Positions 1-8,807 are shown, counted from the first letter of the stretch. The stretch: 19,910 nucleotides of DNA from Bacteroidota bacterium (GCA_015222065.1 JADFUQ010000266.1:1-19910), one strand, 5' to 3'. Numbers and translations are program-made. The notes: generated by a model not told the origin, from the letters alone.

Positions 1-402
1 AAAACAGTTGTTTTTGTAGAATTGCCACCGGGTGAATATCGTATCGGTGAAACCAAAGTTGAAGTGGAAAAAACCAAAATGGGTAGTTATTATTTTGTGT
101 CACCTTCAATAAGCCATCCCCTTGTGAATTGGGCTGAGCCGATGGATTTTAAATTCTGGTATGACCAATCAAAAGATTACGTTACTCCATTCTTACCTGC
201 TGTATTTATTGCACCGGAATGGACGCCGATACTATTAAGCGGTAACTCTGACTGGCTTGGTGATAAAGGACAGACTCTGGCTGCGGCAGAATTAAAATAT
301 GGAAAAGGATATTTCAGGATTTGTCAGGTGGAATTGATGAATCGGCTGAAAACAAATCCGGTAGCCCGGCGGTTTGTGGGGGAATTACTGGGCAAACGAT
401 GA
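1..402 (+). CDS. C-terminal fragment of a GH2-type glycoside hydrolase
   Basis: The reading frame is open from the first base of the window, so this is the 3' end of a gene that starts upstream; 133 codons are visible before the TGA. The last about 45 residues (SDWLGD, then AAAELKYGKGYFRICQVEL and KTNPVARRFVGELL) resemble the C-terminal amidotransferase-like region found at the end of many large Bacteroidota GH2-type proteins, where a YGKG turn is followed by a strand such as ICQVQL and a helix with P-A-R. The catalytic and sugar-binding domains lie outside the window, so substrate and activity cannot be judged. It is followed after 51 bp by the GH106-type gene on the same strand, so it probably belongs to the same locus. 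The family call rests on the tail alone; another multidomain hydrolase with the same terminal domain is possible. Confidence 0.55.
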   Translation, partial: KTVVFVELPPGEYRIGETKVEVEKTKMGSYYFVSPSISHPLVNWAEPMDFKFWYDQSKDYVTPFLPAVFIAPEWTPILLSGNSDWLGDKGQTLAAAELKYGKGYFRICQVELMNRLKTNPVARRFVGELLGKR

Positions 403-420
403 ATTGTTAACCTAAAAAAA

Positions 421-457
421 TTAACTAACAACATTAAAAAGGAGATCAAAAAAATGA
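421..457 (+). repeat. Leader repeat copy 1 with ribosome binding site (before GH106 gene)
   Basis: This 37-bp stretch just before and including the GH106 start codon matches 3579-3615, before the GH29 gene, at about 32 of 37 positions by eye. It contains an AAGGAGATC core whose GGAG lies 9 nt before the ATG, a clear Shine-Dalgarno site in a group that often lacks one. The matching leaders suggest the two genes are translated at similar rates or share a duplicated 5' region. Confidence 0.6.
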
Positions 458-3400
458 GGTATTTAAAATGTGTTTTTTTTCTGGTTTTTACATGGATGAT
501 TTTGGAAGCTTATGCTCAAACCAATAGCTATCCAATAAAAACTTACACTAATATAGATTATAAAGATTTGCAGGATGGATTCTTAAAAACGCCCGATGAA
601 TCAGGATTAAGGTGCTATTGGTGGTGGCTCAATAGTATGGTCACGGAAGAATCGATCACCCGCGACCTGGAGCAAATGAAAGCCAGGGGTTATGGAGGCG
701 CATCTTTATTTGATGCCGGTAGTTCGAGTTATAAGGTTGCAAGGAAAACTGCTGCCGGCCCGGTTTTTATGAGCCATCAATGGATGGAGCTATACAAACA
801 TGCGGTTAGGGAAGCCGAACGAATTGGCATTGAATTGAGCGTAAATGTTCAAAGTGGCTGGAATCCCGGAGCTCCAACGATTACTCCTGAATTTGCTATG
901 AAAAAAATTGTTTTTTCTGAAACCAATGTCACCGGAGGGCAGGTAATTCAGTTGGAATTACCGCAACCGCCTGTAATATTATTGTACAGGGATGTGCTGG
1001 TTCAGGCTGTGAAAAATATGGAAAGCCCTGTACAAAATGATGCTATTTTGAATTGGGATAAAAAATCCTTTAATAAATCACTGGGCTGGAAAGGCATCCT
1101 CCCCCTGCATGAATTGAGCGAAAGTTATTCTGAAAAAATACCTGTTACTCCTTTACAAAAAAATGAGATATTTGATTTAACGGATAATTATAAGGATGGA
1201 GTGTTAAATTGGGACGCCCCATCGGGAGAATGGACTATTTTGAGATATGGTTATACCTGCACAGGAGCCAAAGTTTCAACTCCCAGTGATGGCTGGGGCG
1301 GGCTATCAGTTGACCACCTGTCGCCCCGGGCTTTCGAATTATTCAGTAACACAGTTATACAACCTTTAATTAAAACTGCGCAGGAAGCAGGGAACAGCAT
1401 AAGGTTTTTGCAAACCGACAGTTGGGAAATGGGAGTTGTAAACTGGACAAACAATTTCCCGCAGGAATTTAAAAAATTCAGGGGATACGATTTGAAAAAT
1501 TACATGCCTGTATTAACCGGAAGGGTAGTTGAAAGCCGTGAGGTAACAAACAGGTTCCTTCATGATTTGCGCCATACAGTAAGCGATTGTGTGGTTGAAA
1601 ACCATTACCAGCTTTTTTATAACCTGGCGCACAAAAATGGGCTGGGGATCCATCCTGAATCCGGCGGTCCTCATTCCGCCCCTGTGGATGCATTAAGAGT
1701 GATGGGGATTAGTGATTTTCCTATGGGTGAATTCTGGGCGCGTTCCAATACCCATCGTGTTTCCGATGCCGAACGTCTGTCAGTAAAGCAAAGTGCGAGT
1801 GTGGCACATACGAATGGCAAACGGTTTATTGCGGCCGAAGGGCCTACTTCAATTGGCCCGCAATGGGAACGGTCACCCAAAGATTTAAAAGGCAATATCG
1901 ACCGGATTTTTTGTGCAGGGGTAAACCGTATCACCTGGCATACTTTTACATCGTCCCCAAAAGAATTTGGTCTGCCTGGCAACGAATATTTTGCAGGCAC
2001 TCATTTAAACCCAAATGTCACATGGTGGGAGCAGGCAGGCGATTTTATCAGTTATATGAATCGCTGCAGTTTTATGCTCCAGCAAGGATTGTTTGTTGCC
2101 GATGTACTATATTATTATGGTGATGGTGTTCCAAATTTTATTTTCCTGAAGGATGAATACAAAGAATTGAAAAGAGGGTATAACTGGGACAAATGCTCAA
2201 AAGATATTTTGCTTAACCGTGTGTCAGTAGAAAATGGTAAACTCGTCCTGCCTGATGGAATGACCTATCGAGTACTGGTACTTCCCGATGAGAAAGCCAT
2301 CAACCTTGAAGTCTTGAAAAAAGTGGAGAAATTGGTTATGCAGGGATTGACCGTTATTGCCCCCCGGCCCCGTAAGGCAACCGGATTAACGAATTATCCT
2401 GAATCTGACAGTGAAATTGAGGCTATTGCAAAACGAATGTGGAGCAATGTTGATGGTGAAAATATTACTGAAAATGAATATGGCAAGGGCCGTGTAGTAT
2501 GGGGACAGGATATCAATGAGGTCCTGGCAGGAATAGGGGTGCATCCCGATTTGGAATTTATAAGCACCAATGAAAAAACAGCTTTGGATTTTATTCACAG
2601 AACCACCGACAACCAGGAAATCTATTTTGTGGTGAACCGGTATGCCCGGAAAGGGATTAATGATTTTGAGTATCGTTACCTGACCGATCTTCCTGATCGC
2701 TACGAACAGGTGGAATGTAAATTTCGCGTGACAGGTAAAGTGCCTGAATTGTGGAATCCGATGACTGGAGAGATCAGGAAAATCTACACCTACCAGGAAG
2801 AGGGCGGATACATAATTGTCCCGTTGCATTTTGAGCCTGAAGGATCGAAATTTATTATATTCAGAGAGGCAGAGAAAGACGAATCTCACATTACTCACAT
2901 CACTAAAGACGGCCGGTCTTTTTTCCCGGAAAACCAATTTGAAACCAAATCCAATCCCTATATCGAAATAGTTGGTAAAGACAGCCAATTACGTGCCCAC
3001 GTGACTGAACCAGGAGAATATGAGTTGACCTGGTCTGATGGGAAAACAGTGCGTGTATCAGGCAAGGGAAGCCAGGATATAGTCATTAAAGGAAGCTGGG
3101 AGATAAATTTTGACCCGAAATGGGGCGGAATTGAAAAGGTGTCGGTTGATGAATTGAAATCATGGACGGAATTTACAGATGAGGGAATCAAATATTATTC
3201 AGGGGCTGCTACATATAACACAACTTTTTCTTTAAACAAAAAAGAAATAAAAAATAAAAAACTGTTGCTTGACCTGGGTAACGTACAGGAGATGGCTTCA
3301 ATTAAAGTTAACGGTCAACAAATGCCGGTTAGATGGAGTGCTCCTTTTGTTTTTGATATTACAAAATATGCAAAAGCAGGGACAAATTACCTTGAAGTTG

Positions 3401-3582
3401 AAGTAGTTAATATGTGGTCAAACCGGTTGATTTTAGATGGCAGATTGTCGGAAGAGAAGCGTTTAACAAAAACCAATATTAATAAGTTTGATGCTGAAGA
3501 TGCCGAGAAATACTTACGGGCTTCAGGATTATCAGGACCAATAAAATTAAGAAAGATTGCAGATAAAAGATTGAAAAAATAA
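454..3582 (+). CDS. GH106-type alpha-L-rhamnosidase, secreted
   Basis: The 1042-residue protein has a Sec signal peptide with the likely cut in EAYA|QT (about residue 22). The N-terminal catalytic part carries GH106 hallmarks: YWWWLNSMVTEESITRDLEQMK followed by GYGGASLFDAG (about residues 52-90), then VQSGWNPGAP. Two conserved acidic segments are candidate catalytic sites: MGEFW (Glu426) and AAEGPTSIGPQW (Glu462); the assignment is by family resemblance, not alignment. The C-terminal about 110 residues (LLLDLGNV, IKVNGQQ, FDITKYAKAGTNYLEVEVVN) form the galactose-binding-like beta-sandwich usual in this family. GH106 enzymes hydrolyse terminal alpha-L-rhamnose in pectins (rhamnogalacturonan I/II) and other rhamnosides. 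The ATG at 454 is preceded by a well-spaced AAGGAG. It is 29 bp from the GH29 gene, consistent with one transcript. The length is normal and no broken motif is seen. Periplasmic or surface action is inferred from the leader. Confidence 0.85.
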   Translation: MRYLKCVFFLVFTWMILEAYAQTNSYPIKTYTNIDYKDLQDGFLKTPDESGLRCYWWWLNSMVTEESITRDLEQMKARGYGGASLFDAGSSSYKVARKTAAGPVFMSHQWMELYKHAVREAERIGIELSVNVQSGWNPGAPTITPEFAMKKIVFSETNVTGGQVIQLELPQPPVILLYRDVLVQAVKNMESPVQNDAILNWDKKSFNKSLGWKGILPLHELSESYSEKIPVTPLQKNEIFDLTDNYKDGVLNWDAPSGEWTILRYGYTCTGAKVSTPSDGWGGLSVDHLSPRAFELFSNTVIQPLIKTAQEAGNSIRFLQTDSWEMGVVNWTNNFPQEFKKFRGYDLKNYMPVLTGRVVESREVTNRFLHDLRHTVSDCVVENHYQLFYNLAHKNGLGIHPESGGPHSAPVDALRVMGISDFPMGEFWARSNTHRVSDAERLSVKQSASVAHTNGKRFIAAEGPTSIGPQWERSPKDLKGNIDRIFCAGVNRITWHTFTSSPKEFGLPGNEYFAGTHLNPNVTWWEQAGDFISYMNRCSFMLQQGLFVADVLYYYGDGVPNFIFLKDEYKELKRGYNWDKCSKDILLNRVSVENGKLVLPDGMTYRVLVLPDEKAINLEVLKKVEKLVMQGLTVIAPRPRKATGLTNYPESDSEIEAIAKRMWSNVDGENITENEYGKGRVVWGQDINEVLAGIGVHPDLEFISTNEKTALDFIHRTTDNQEIYFVVNRYARKGINDFEYRYLTDLPDRYEQVECKFRVTGKVPELWNPMTGEIRKIYTYQEEGGYIIVPLHFEPEGSKFIIFREAEKDESHITHITKDGRSFFPENQFETKSNPYIEIVGKDSQLRAHVTEPGEYELTWSDGKTVRVSGKGSQDIVIKGSWEINFDPKWGGIEKVSVDELKSWTEFTDEGIKYYSGAATYNTTFSLNKKEIKNKKLLLDLGNVQEMASIKVNGQQMPVRWSAPFVFDITKYAKAGTNYLEVEVVNMWSNRLILDGRLSEEKRLTKTNINKFDAEDAEKYLRASGLSGPIKLRKIADKRLKK

Positions 3583-3615
3583 TTAACAATATTTAAAAGG
3601 AGATCAAAAATATGA
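3579..3615 (+). repeat. Leader repeat copy 2 with ribosome binding site (before GH29 gene)
   Basis: This is the second copy of the leader at 421-457. It begins inside the stop codon region of the GH106 gene and ends in the GH29 start codon. The AAAAGGAGATCAAAAA core is shared exactly, and the GGAG-to-ATG distance of 9 nt is the same. Confidence 0.6.
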
Positions 3616-4988
3616 AATCAATCCGTTTTATAAAAATTGCAATTATCGCTGCACTATTTATTCAGAGTGTACATGTTAATGCTCAATTACTGGTAGAAAC
3701 ACCCGAACATAAAGAAAAAAGAATGCAGTGGTGGACCGAGGCCCGCTTTGGAATGTTTATACACTGGGGTTTATACGCTATGCCGGCGCGTCATGAATGG
3801 GTAAAGAAAATTGAGAGAATGACCAATGAAGAGTATCAGAAATATTTTGATCTGTTCAATCCCGATCTCTACAATCCCCGTGAATGGGCAATAATGGCAA
3901 AAAACGCAGGTATGAAATACGCCGTAATCACAACCAAACACCACGAGGGTTTTTGTCTTTTCGATTCGAAATATACAGATTATAAAACGACCAACACAGT
4001 GTATGGCAAAGACCTGATCAAAGAATGGGTGCAAGCCTTTCGTGATGAAGGTCTGGGTGTAGGATTCTATTATTCATTAATTGACTGGCATCATCCCGAT
4101 TATACAATTGATAGCCGCCATCCACAAAGCGCAGAAACGGATGAGGAATATAAGAAGCTGAATAAAAACAGAGATATGGGCAAATACAGAAAGTATTTAA
4201 AAAACCAGGTCAGAGAATTGCTGACCAATTATGGTAAGATTGATATTATCTGGCTGGATTATTCTTTTCCCGGAGAGTTTGGCAAAAGCCGCGATGATTG
4301 GGGATCGGTAGAGCTCATAAAAATGGTCAGGGAGTTGCAACCTGAAATTATCATCAATGACCGCGCCGATCTGAAGGACTATGCCGGTGGATGGGATTTT
4401 ACTACTCCTGAGCAATACATAGTACCGGAATGGCCAATTTTCGAAGGCAAGAAAATTCCTTGGGAAACCTGCCAGACTTTTTCCGGTTCATGGGGGTATT
4501 ACCGCGATGAATACACCTGGAAGGATAATAAACAATTGCTCGTATTGCTTATTGAATCTGTAAGTAAAGGAGGTAATCTGCTGCTCAATGTAGGACCAAC
4601 CGGACGGGGAACCATTGATTACCGGGCAGAAAATGCTCTGAATGCCATGGGTGAATGGATGAAATACAACAGCAGTTCCATTTATGGCTGCACCCAGGCG
4701 CCGGAATCGTTCAGCGCACCCGATAATAGTCTCCTTACATACAATCCAAAAACCAACCGGTTGTATATCCATTTGCTGGATTATCCTTTACAGAATTTCA
4801 CCCTGAAAGGATACAAAGGGAAAGTTAAATATGCCCAGTTTCTTCATGATGCTTCGGAAATCAAGATCTCTGCACCAAGTAGTTACTGGAGCAAGAAGCA
4901 ACTATCTGAAAATGATATCAATTTGAGCCTTCCGGTCAACAAACCGCCGGTTGAAATTCCGGTGATTGAATTGATTCTGAATGATTGA
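3612..4988 (+). CDS. GH29 alpha-L-fucosidase, secreted
   Basis: The 458-residue protein has a signal peptide ending VNA|QL (about residue 25). The catalytic barrel opens with the GH29 signature WWTEARFGMFIHWGLYAMPA (about residues 39-58), followed by TTKHHEGFCLFDS (His110, His111, Glu112). IIWLDYSF places the expected retaining nucleophile at Asp216. Acid/base candidates are Glu267 in TTPEQ and Glu285 in PWETC, the latter followed by the conserved SGSWGY. NLLLNVGPTGRG marks the end of the barrel; about 90 residues of beta-rich C-terminal domain follow. GH29 enzymes remove terminal alpha-L-fucose with retention of configuration. The start is supported by a strong Shine-Dalgarno site. The gene sits between the rhamnosidase and galacturonidase genes, consistent with stripping fucose side chains from a pectic or similar glycan. 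The exact linkage preference (GH29-A or -B) cannot be read from this sequence. Confidence 0.93.
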   Translation: MKSIRFIKIAIIAALFIQSVHVNAQLLVETPEHKEKRMQWWTEARFGMFIHWGLYAMPARHEWVKKIERMTNEEYQKYFDLFNPDLYNPREWAIMAKNAGMKYAVITTKHHEGFCLFDSKYTDYKTTNTVYGKDLIKEWVQAFRDEGLGVGFYYSLIDWHHPDYTIDSRHPQSAETDEEYKKLNKNRDMGKYRKYLKNQVRELLTNYGKIDIIWLDYSFPGEFGKSRDDWGSVELIKMVRELQPEIIINDRADLKDYAGGWDFTTPEQYIVPEWPIFEGKKIPWETCQTFSGSWGYYRDEYTWKDNKQLLVLLIESVSKGGNLLLNVGPTGRGTIDYRAENALNAMGEWMKYNSSSIYGCTQAPESFSAPDNSLLTYNPKTNRLYIHLLDYPLQNFTLKGYKGKVKYAQFLHDASEIKISAPSSYWSKKQLSENDINLSLPVNKPPVEIPVIELILND

Positions 4989-5030
4989 ATTAAAAAACCA
5001 GACACTAAGTTGTTATTTTAAAAGAGGAGA

Positions 5031-6683
5031 ATGAAAATAAAGACACTTACTAAATTATCAATCGTCTTTTTATTATCTCAAACCGTTGCACTAAACTGTT
5101 CGGCTCAGAAAGAATTTTATTTAGCACCGGACGGAAATGATAGTAATGCGGCAATTTTTAATATACGGGATTTTGGCGCTAAGGCAGGAGAGTATGTGAT
5201 AAATACTAAAGCTATTCAAAAGGCTGTTGATAAATGTACGGAACAAGGAGGTGGAATAGTGCAGATACCTGCAGGTAAATATGTTACCGGTACAATTGTT
5301 TTAAAAGACAACGTTACGCTAAATGTTGTGGCAGGGGCCGAATTGTTAGGTAGCTATAATATAGAAGACTATACCGAAAGAGTACAAACATCTGTAGAAG
5401 CACCTTCTTTTAGCCAGTGTTTAATTTATGCCGAAAATGCAAAAAATGTAACCATCTCAGGAAAGGGTACTATTAACGGGAGGGGGTTCCCTCGATATTT
5501 CAAAAAAAAGCGTCCCATGTTAATGCGCTTTATTGAGTGTAATAATTTGCATATTAAAGATGTAACTTTAAAAAATGCCGGCTCATGGAATACTCATTTA
5601 GTATTTTGTGATCAGGTTAGATTTGATAATATAAATATTCATAACAGAATTCAGCCCAATAATGATGGAATTGACTTTGACGGATGTAGTAATGTAATGA
5701 TTTCAGGTTGCATAATAGATAGTCGCGATGATGCTATTTGTGGTAAAAGTACATCAACAACCCACCCCTGCGAAAACATTATAGTTGATCATTGTATTTT
5801 ATCCAGTGATTGTTCTGGATTTAAACTGGGCACTTCTTCACGAGGAAGATACAACAATATAACTGTTTCCAACTGTGTGATGAAGAACTGTATGATGAGT
5901 GCTATTAAACTGATTTGTGTAGATGGAGGCTCTATTAATAATGTTAGTTTTTCAAACATTGTTATGGACAATGTAGAAGGTCCTGTATTTATTCGACTGG
6001 GTGCAAGGGGAAAACTATATGAAAAAGCAAAAGAACAAGATTATAGTGCTACAGGTGTAGATGCTATCTCCTCAACACCTGTTGGCACTATTAAAAACAT
6101 TATGTTCAGTAATATTCAAGCCAATGTTGTTGAAACTGATACAGCCAGGGCAGGGATGTTAATAACAGGTATAAAAGGGCACTATATTGAGAATGTTACT
6201 TTTAGAAATGTACAAGTTCTCTATCCCGGGGGTGGTACGGTAAAACAAGCTTTACGACATGTTCCCGAGTTGGTAACAGTATATCCGGAGAAAGCATGGT
6301 TTGGTATATTACCTGTTTATGGTTTGTATGCTCGTCATATCAAAAATATGACATTGAATAATGTCAGTTTTGATTTTGTTAGTCCGGAGATGCGACCGTC
6401 TATGTTTTTTTTAGATGCAATAGGTCTGGAATTTTTCCATTTTGAAGCAAAAGCTTCAGATAATCACACAAGTCTGATTAAATTTGAAGATGTTTCTGAT
6501 GCTCTTTTTCAAAATTGTCTGAGCAAAGGCTATACCGATAGTTATGTGGAGATAAAAGATAATAATTGTAGCAATATTCGTTTGTTATCCAATGATTTTA
6601 GTCAGGTTGCAATGCCTGTTAAACTTGAGAATGGTGTTGTTGTCAAAAATTTAAAGGGTCAATACAATATGATTCAAAAATAA
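5031..6683 (+). CDS. GH28-type galacturonidase with borrowed beta-helix N-terminus
   Basis: From about residue 40 the 550-residue protein is GH28-like: FNIRDFGAKAGE with NTKAIQKAVDKC, then GGGIVQIPAGKYVTGTI. Active-site motifs are NNDGID (Asp212) and SRDDAI (Asp233, Asp234). The canonical G-H-G is replaced by SGFKLG (residues 262-267), and R-I-K by A-I-K (291-293). This resembles the divergent GH28 branch common in Bacteroidota pectin loci (galacturonidase or rhamnogalacturonan-active) rather than classical endopolygalacturonase. Repeated NVTF/NITVSNCV-like turns indicate the parallel beta-helix. Residues 1-39 (signal peptide and EFYLAPDGNDSN) are not GH28-like; they match the start of the downstream beta-helix enzymes at about 93 of 109 DNA positions. 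The ATG at 5031 follows AGAGGAGA, with GGAG 4 nt upstream. The catalytic call is firm at family level and uncertain as to substrate. Confidence 0.82.
   Translation: MKIKTLTKLSIVFLLSQTVALNCSAQKEFYLAPDGNDSNAAIFNIRDFGAKAGEYVINTKAIQKAVDKCTEQGGGIVQIPAGKYVTGTIVLKDNVTLNVVAGAELLGSYNIEDYTERVQTSVEAPSFSQCLIYAENAKNVTISGKGTINGRGFPRYFKKKRPMLMRFIECNNLHIKDVTLKNAGSWNTHLVFCDQVRFDNINIHNRIQPNNDGIDFDGCSNVMISGCIIDSRDDAICGKSTSTTHPCENIIVDHCILSSDCSGFKLGTSSRGRYNNITVSNCVMKNCMMSAIKLICVDGGSINNVSFSNIVMDNVEGPVFIRLGARGKLYEKAKEQDYSATGVDAISSTPVGTIKNIMFSNIQANVVETDTARAGMLITGIKGHYIENVTFRNVQVLYPGGGTVKQALRHVPELVTVYPEKAWFGILPVYGLYARHIKNMTLNNVSFDFVSPEMRPSMFFLDAIGLEFFHFEAKASDNHTSLIKFEDVSDALFQNCLSKGYTDSYVEIKDNNCSNIRLLSNDFSQVAMPVKLENGVVVKNLKGQYNMIQK
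5040..5148 (+). repeat. 5' secretion module shared with beta-helix genes (in GH28 gene)
   Basis: These 109 bp align without gaps to 6712-6820 at about 93 of 109 positions by eye. Similarity stops abruptly after GATAGTAATG, where this gene turns to GH28 sequence and the other continues as a beta-helix enzyme. It encodes the signal peptide, the S-A-Q cut site and a KEFY.xPDGNDSN strand. Confidence 0.8.
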
Positions 6684-6708
6684 AATTTTCAAAAAAAGGA
6701 AAACTAAA

Positions 6709-8718
6709 ATGAAAACACTTACTAAATTATCAGTTATTTTATTATTATCTCTAACCTTTGCGTGTAACTATTCGGCTCAGAAAGAATTTTATATATCACC
6801 GGATGGAAATGATAGTAATGAGGGCACGATCGAAAAACCATTTCTTACCCTGGAAAAAGCCCGCGATGCCATCAGGCTAATGAAACAGGGAAAAGGAGTT
6901 CCCAAAGGAGGAGTTACGGTTTTTCTCAGGGGAGGACGGTACTTTATGAGCCAAACATTTATTTTCGGACCGGAGGACTCAGGATCTGAAAATGCACCTG
7001 TGCGATATTGTGCATATCCCGGTGAAACCCCAGTGTTATCCGGGGGATTTCTCATTAAAGATTGGAACTTACTAACTGAGAACCTGCCTGAAATTAATCC
7101 GGTTGCAAAGGGAAAGATATGGTACGCTCCCGTTGAGAAAAACAACCTGTTTCACTTCTTATATGTTGATGCTAAAATGGCAACTCGCTCACGAAGCATT
7201 AATCATGATAATTGGGAGGAATGGTCACATGATTTTACTTTAGGCAAACCCGAAAAGAATGGGCAGTTAATACAATTTAAGAATAAAAAAACATTGAAGT
7301 ACCTCCCGTCAAATGGTGATATGGAAATGACTGCGATAGTGGCGCAATACGGTGTAATGGGGAATGGAGTTATCACGGATATTGACACGGCAAAAGGGAC
7401 AGTTCGCTGGAACAGTACACAATTAAACCTGAGGACTGCAAGAGATTGGGAGCCGGCAGCAGCATACCGGTTTGAGAATGCCCTTTCTTTAATTGATGAA
7501 CCCGGAGAATGGGCTTTGGATAGTCAAATGGGACAGGTGTATTATTATCCTTTCGACAGCATTGATAATGCTGAGATCATTGCCCCGGGACTAAATGAAA
7601 TAATCCGTTTTCAGGGTGATGAAGAAACTGAAAAATGGGTGCACCATATCGAATTTCGGGGTATTACGTTTATGTACACCGACCGGTTGCCGGAAAACCG
7701 GTGGCCGCACAGCTGGTTAAAAAGGCAATGGGAAAATCCCGATGCCATGATTTTTCTGCAGGGCGTTCATGATTGTATTTTGGAGGGAAACAAAATTTTG
7801 CATTCAGGTACTTATGGGATTGCCCTGGATCATTATGCGCAGAATATATCAATTACCGGCAATGAAATCGGTTTTACAGGCAGCGGGGGAATCCAGATTT
7901 ACGGATACGGACCAGGGACAAAAGATGTTAATCATCATAATATCATACGCCGGAACTATATTCATGATCACGGACTGGCAAACTATTGGCATTCACCCAA
8001 TATTCAGATCTTCGGAAGCGGTTACAACATGATCTCTTATAATTTTCTTGCACGGTCTGCCTATAACAGTATTTCCATCGTGGGATCCCATTTTAATAAT
8101 ATGAATGATTATCAGCCGGAAAATAGTTGGGACGGGCAGGTGGATAAGTGGAATGCATATAATATCAGATGGGAGGATTTCCCGGCTGAAGTAATTGACA
8201 GTTTGAAGAGAGGTGAAGATATCTTTACCAAGGGAAATTTTCGTAAATATATATATTCAAAAAATAATGTTGTTGAGTATAATATATGTGCCGAACCAAT
8301 GCGAAAATTGTACGAAGGCGGGGCGATTCATGCCTGGTGTCCGGGGAAAAATAATGAATACCGGGGAAATCTGATATATGGCAAAAAGGAGATGCCAGGT
8401 TCTTCGGTAATAGCTATGGACGATTATTCTGAATATGCACTGATTGAAGATAATGTGGTATGGATCAATGGAAAAATACTTGACGTAGTGGGTCAGCGGG
8501 ATTATACACTGGGCACAACAATCCGGAATAATTACCGTGTATGCTGGAAACCTGAATATGCCTCAATTCGAAAATGTCCTCCTGAATGGTGGACGGACAG
8601 GAAAGACATCCAGCCGTTTACAGACTTGTATAGAAAAATTCGCTCTGTTGTTGAAGAAGAAGGAGGTTGGACAGGAAAACCAACATTAAAACCCATGACA
8701 GGAGAAAACGAGAAATGA
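6709..8718 (+). CDS. GH141-like parallel beta-helix glycoside hydrolase, copy 1
   Basis: The 669-residue protein has a Sec leader with possible cut YSA|QK; an alternative lipid-type Cys at TFAC is weak. The N-terminal strand FYISPDGNDSNEGTIEKPF with LTLEKARDAIR (about residues 27-56), GGVTVFLRGGRYF and RYCAYPGETPVLSGG are typical of large right-handed beta-helix hydrolases assigned to GH141. Known GH141 members include an alpha-L-fucosidase of rhamnogalacturonan-II breakdown and a xylanase. Beta-helix coils are evident at about 345-470 (VHDCILEGNKIL, NISITGNEIGFTGSGGIQI, HHNIIRRNYIHDHGLANYW), and again near 520-610. GH120 or an unassigned beta-helix family is an alternative. It lies 25 bp after the GH28 gene with AAGGA about 9 nt before the ATG. 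Its near twin is at 11518-13578. Its TGA overlaps the ATG of a decayed short frame (ATGA), hinting at a former coupled downstream gene. Confidence 0.75.
   Translation: MKTLTKLSVILLLSLTFACNYSAQKEFYISPDGNDSNEGTIEKPFLTLEKARDAIRLMKQGKGVPKGGVTVFLRGGRYFMSQTFIFGPEDSGSENAPVRYCAYPGETPVLSGGFLIKDWNLLTENLPEINPVAKGKIWYAPVEKNNLFHFLYVDAKMATRSRSINHDNWEEWSHDFTLGKPEKNGQLIQFKNKKTLKYLPSNGDMEMTAIVAQYGVMGNGVITDIDTAKGTVRWNSTQLNLRTARDWEPAAAYRFENALSLIDEPGEWALDSQMGQVYYYPFDSIDNAEIIAPGLNEIIRFQGDEETEKWVHHIEFRGITFMYTDRLPENRWPHSWLKRQWENPDAMIFLQGVHDCILEGNKILHSGTYGIALDHYAQNISITGNEIGFTGSGGIQIYGYGPGTKDVNHHNIIRRNYIHDHGLANYWHSPNIQIFGSGYNMISYNFLARSAYNSISIVGSHFNNMNDYQPENSWDGQVDKWNAYNIRWEDFPAEVIDSLKRGEDIFTKGNFRKYIYSKNNVVEYNICAEPMRKLYEGGAIHAWCPGKNNEYRGNLIYGKKEMPGSSVIAMDDYSEYALIEDNVVWINGKILDVVGQRDYTLGTTIRNNYRVCWKPEYASIRKCPPEWWTDRKDIQPFTDLYRKIRSVVEEEGGWTGKPTLKPMTGENEK
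6709..8718 (+). repeat. Long direct repeat, unit 1 (beta-helix gene)
   Basis: The whole coding sequence is repeated in direct orientation at 11518-13578. The proteins align without gaps for about 650 residues at an estimated 85-90% identity by eye, diverging only at the extreme C-terminus, where unit 2 has about 20 extra residues. A repeat this long can support recombination that would delete or duplicate the intervening GH63-like gene. Confidence 0.9.
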
Positions 8719-8735
8719 ACAGAATATATTTGAAA
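8701..8735 (+). repeat. Gene-junction repeat, copy A
   Basis: This 35-bp segment covers the last codons (GENEK, stop) of the first beta-helix gene and the first seven codons (MNRIYLK) of a following frame. It matches 13564-13598 at 30 of 35 positions and 15527-15561 at 32 of 35 by eye. It is explained best as a duplicated border between a beta-helix gene and a downstream gene. Confidence 0.75.
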
Positions 8736-8807
8736 GCATTAATAAACCCACAAGAGCAGAGGCATACAGAAGATTCAAATCAAGGATTTAAAATAATTTG
8801 TCCATAA
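8715..8807 (+). pseudogene. Decapitated gene start (MNRIYLK remnant)
   Basis: An ATG overlapping the stop of the beta-helix gene (ATGA) opens a 30-codon frame beginning MNRIYLKAL and then losing any resemblance to a protein before a TAA. The first seven residues match the start of the GH3 protein (MKRIYLK) at 15541 with one change. The hydrophobic leader that should follow is missing. This looks like the start codon region of a former GH3-type neighbour, cut off when the following DNA was replaced. Expression as a short peptide by coupling is possible but there is no sign of function. Confidence 0.45.

Noticed and set aside
2386..2988. 200-codon minus-strand frame inside the GH106 gene
   Set aside because: The + strand here encodes a continuous GH106-type protein. 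The antisense product is compositionally odd and has no family resemblance or ribosome site.
6709..8718. Polysaccharide lyase or GH120 label for the beta-helix twins
   Set aside because: The parallel beta-helix alone is shared with these families, but the length and the N-terminal KPFLTLEKARDAIR / YPGETPVLSGG pattern fit GH141-like proteins better.
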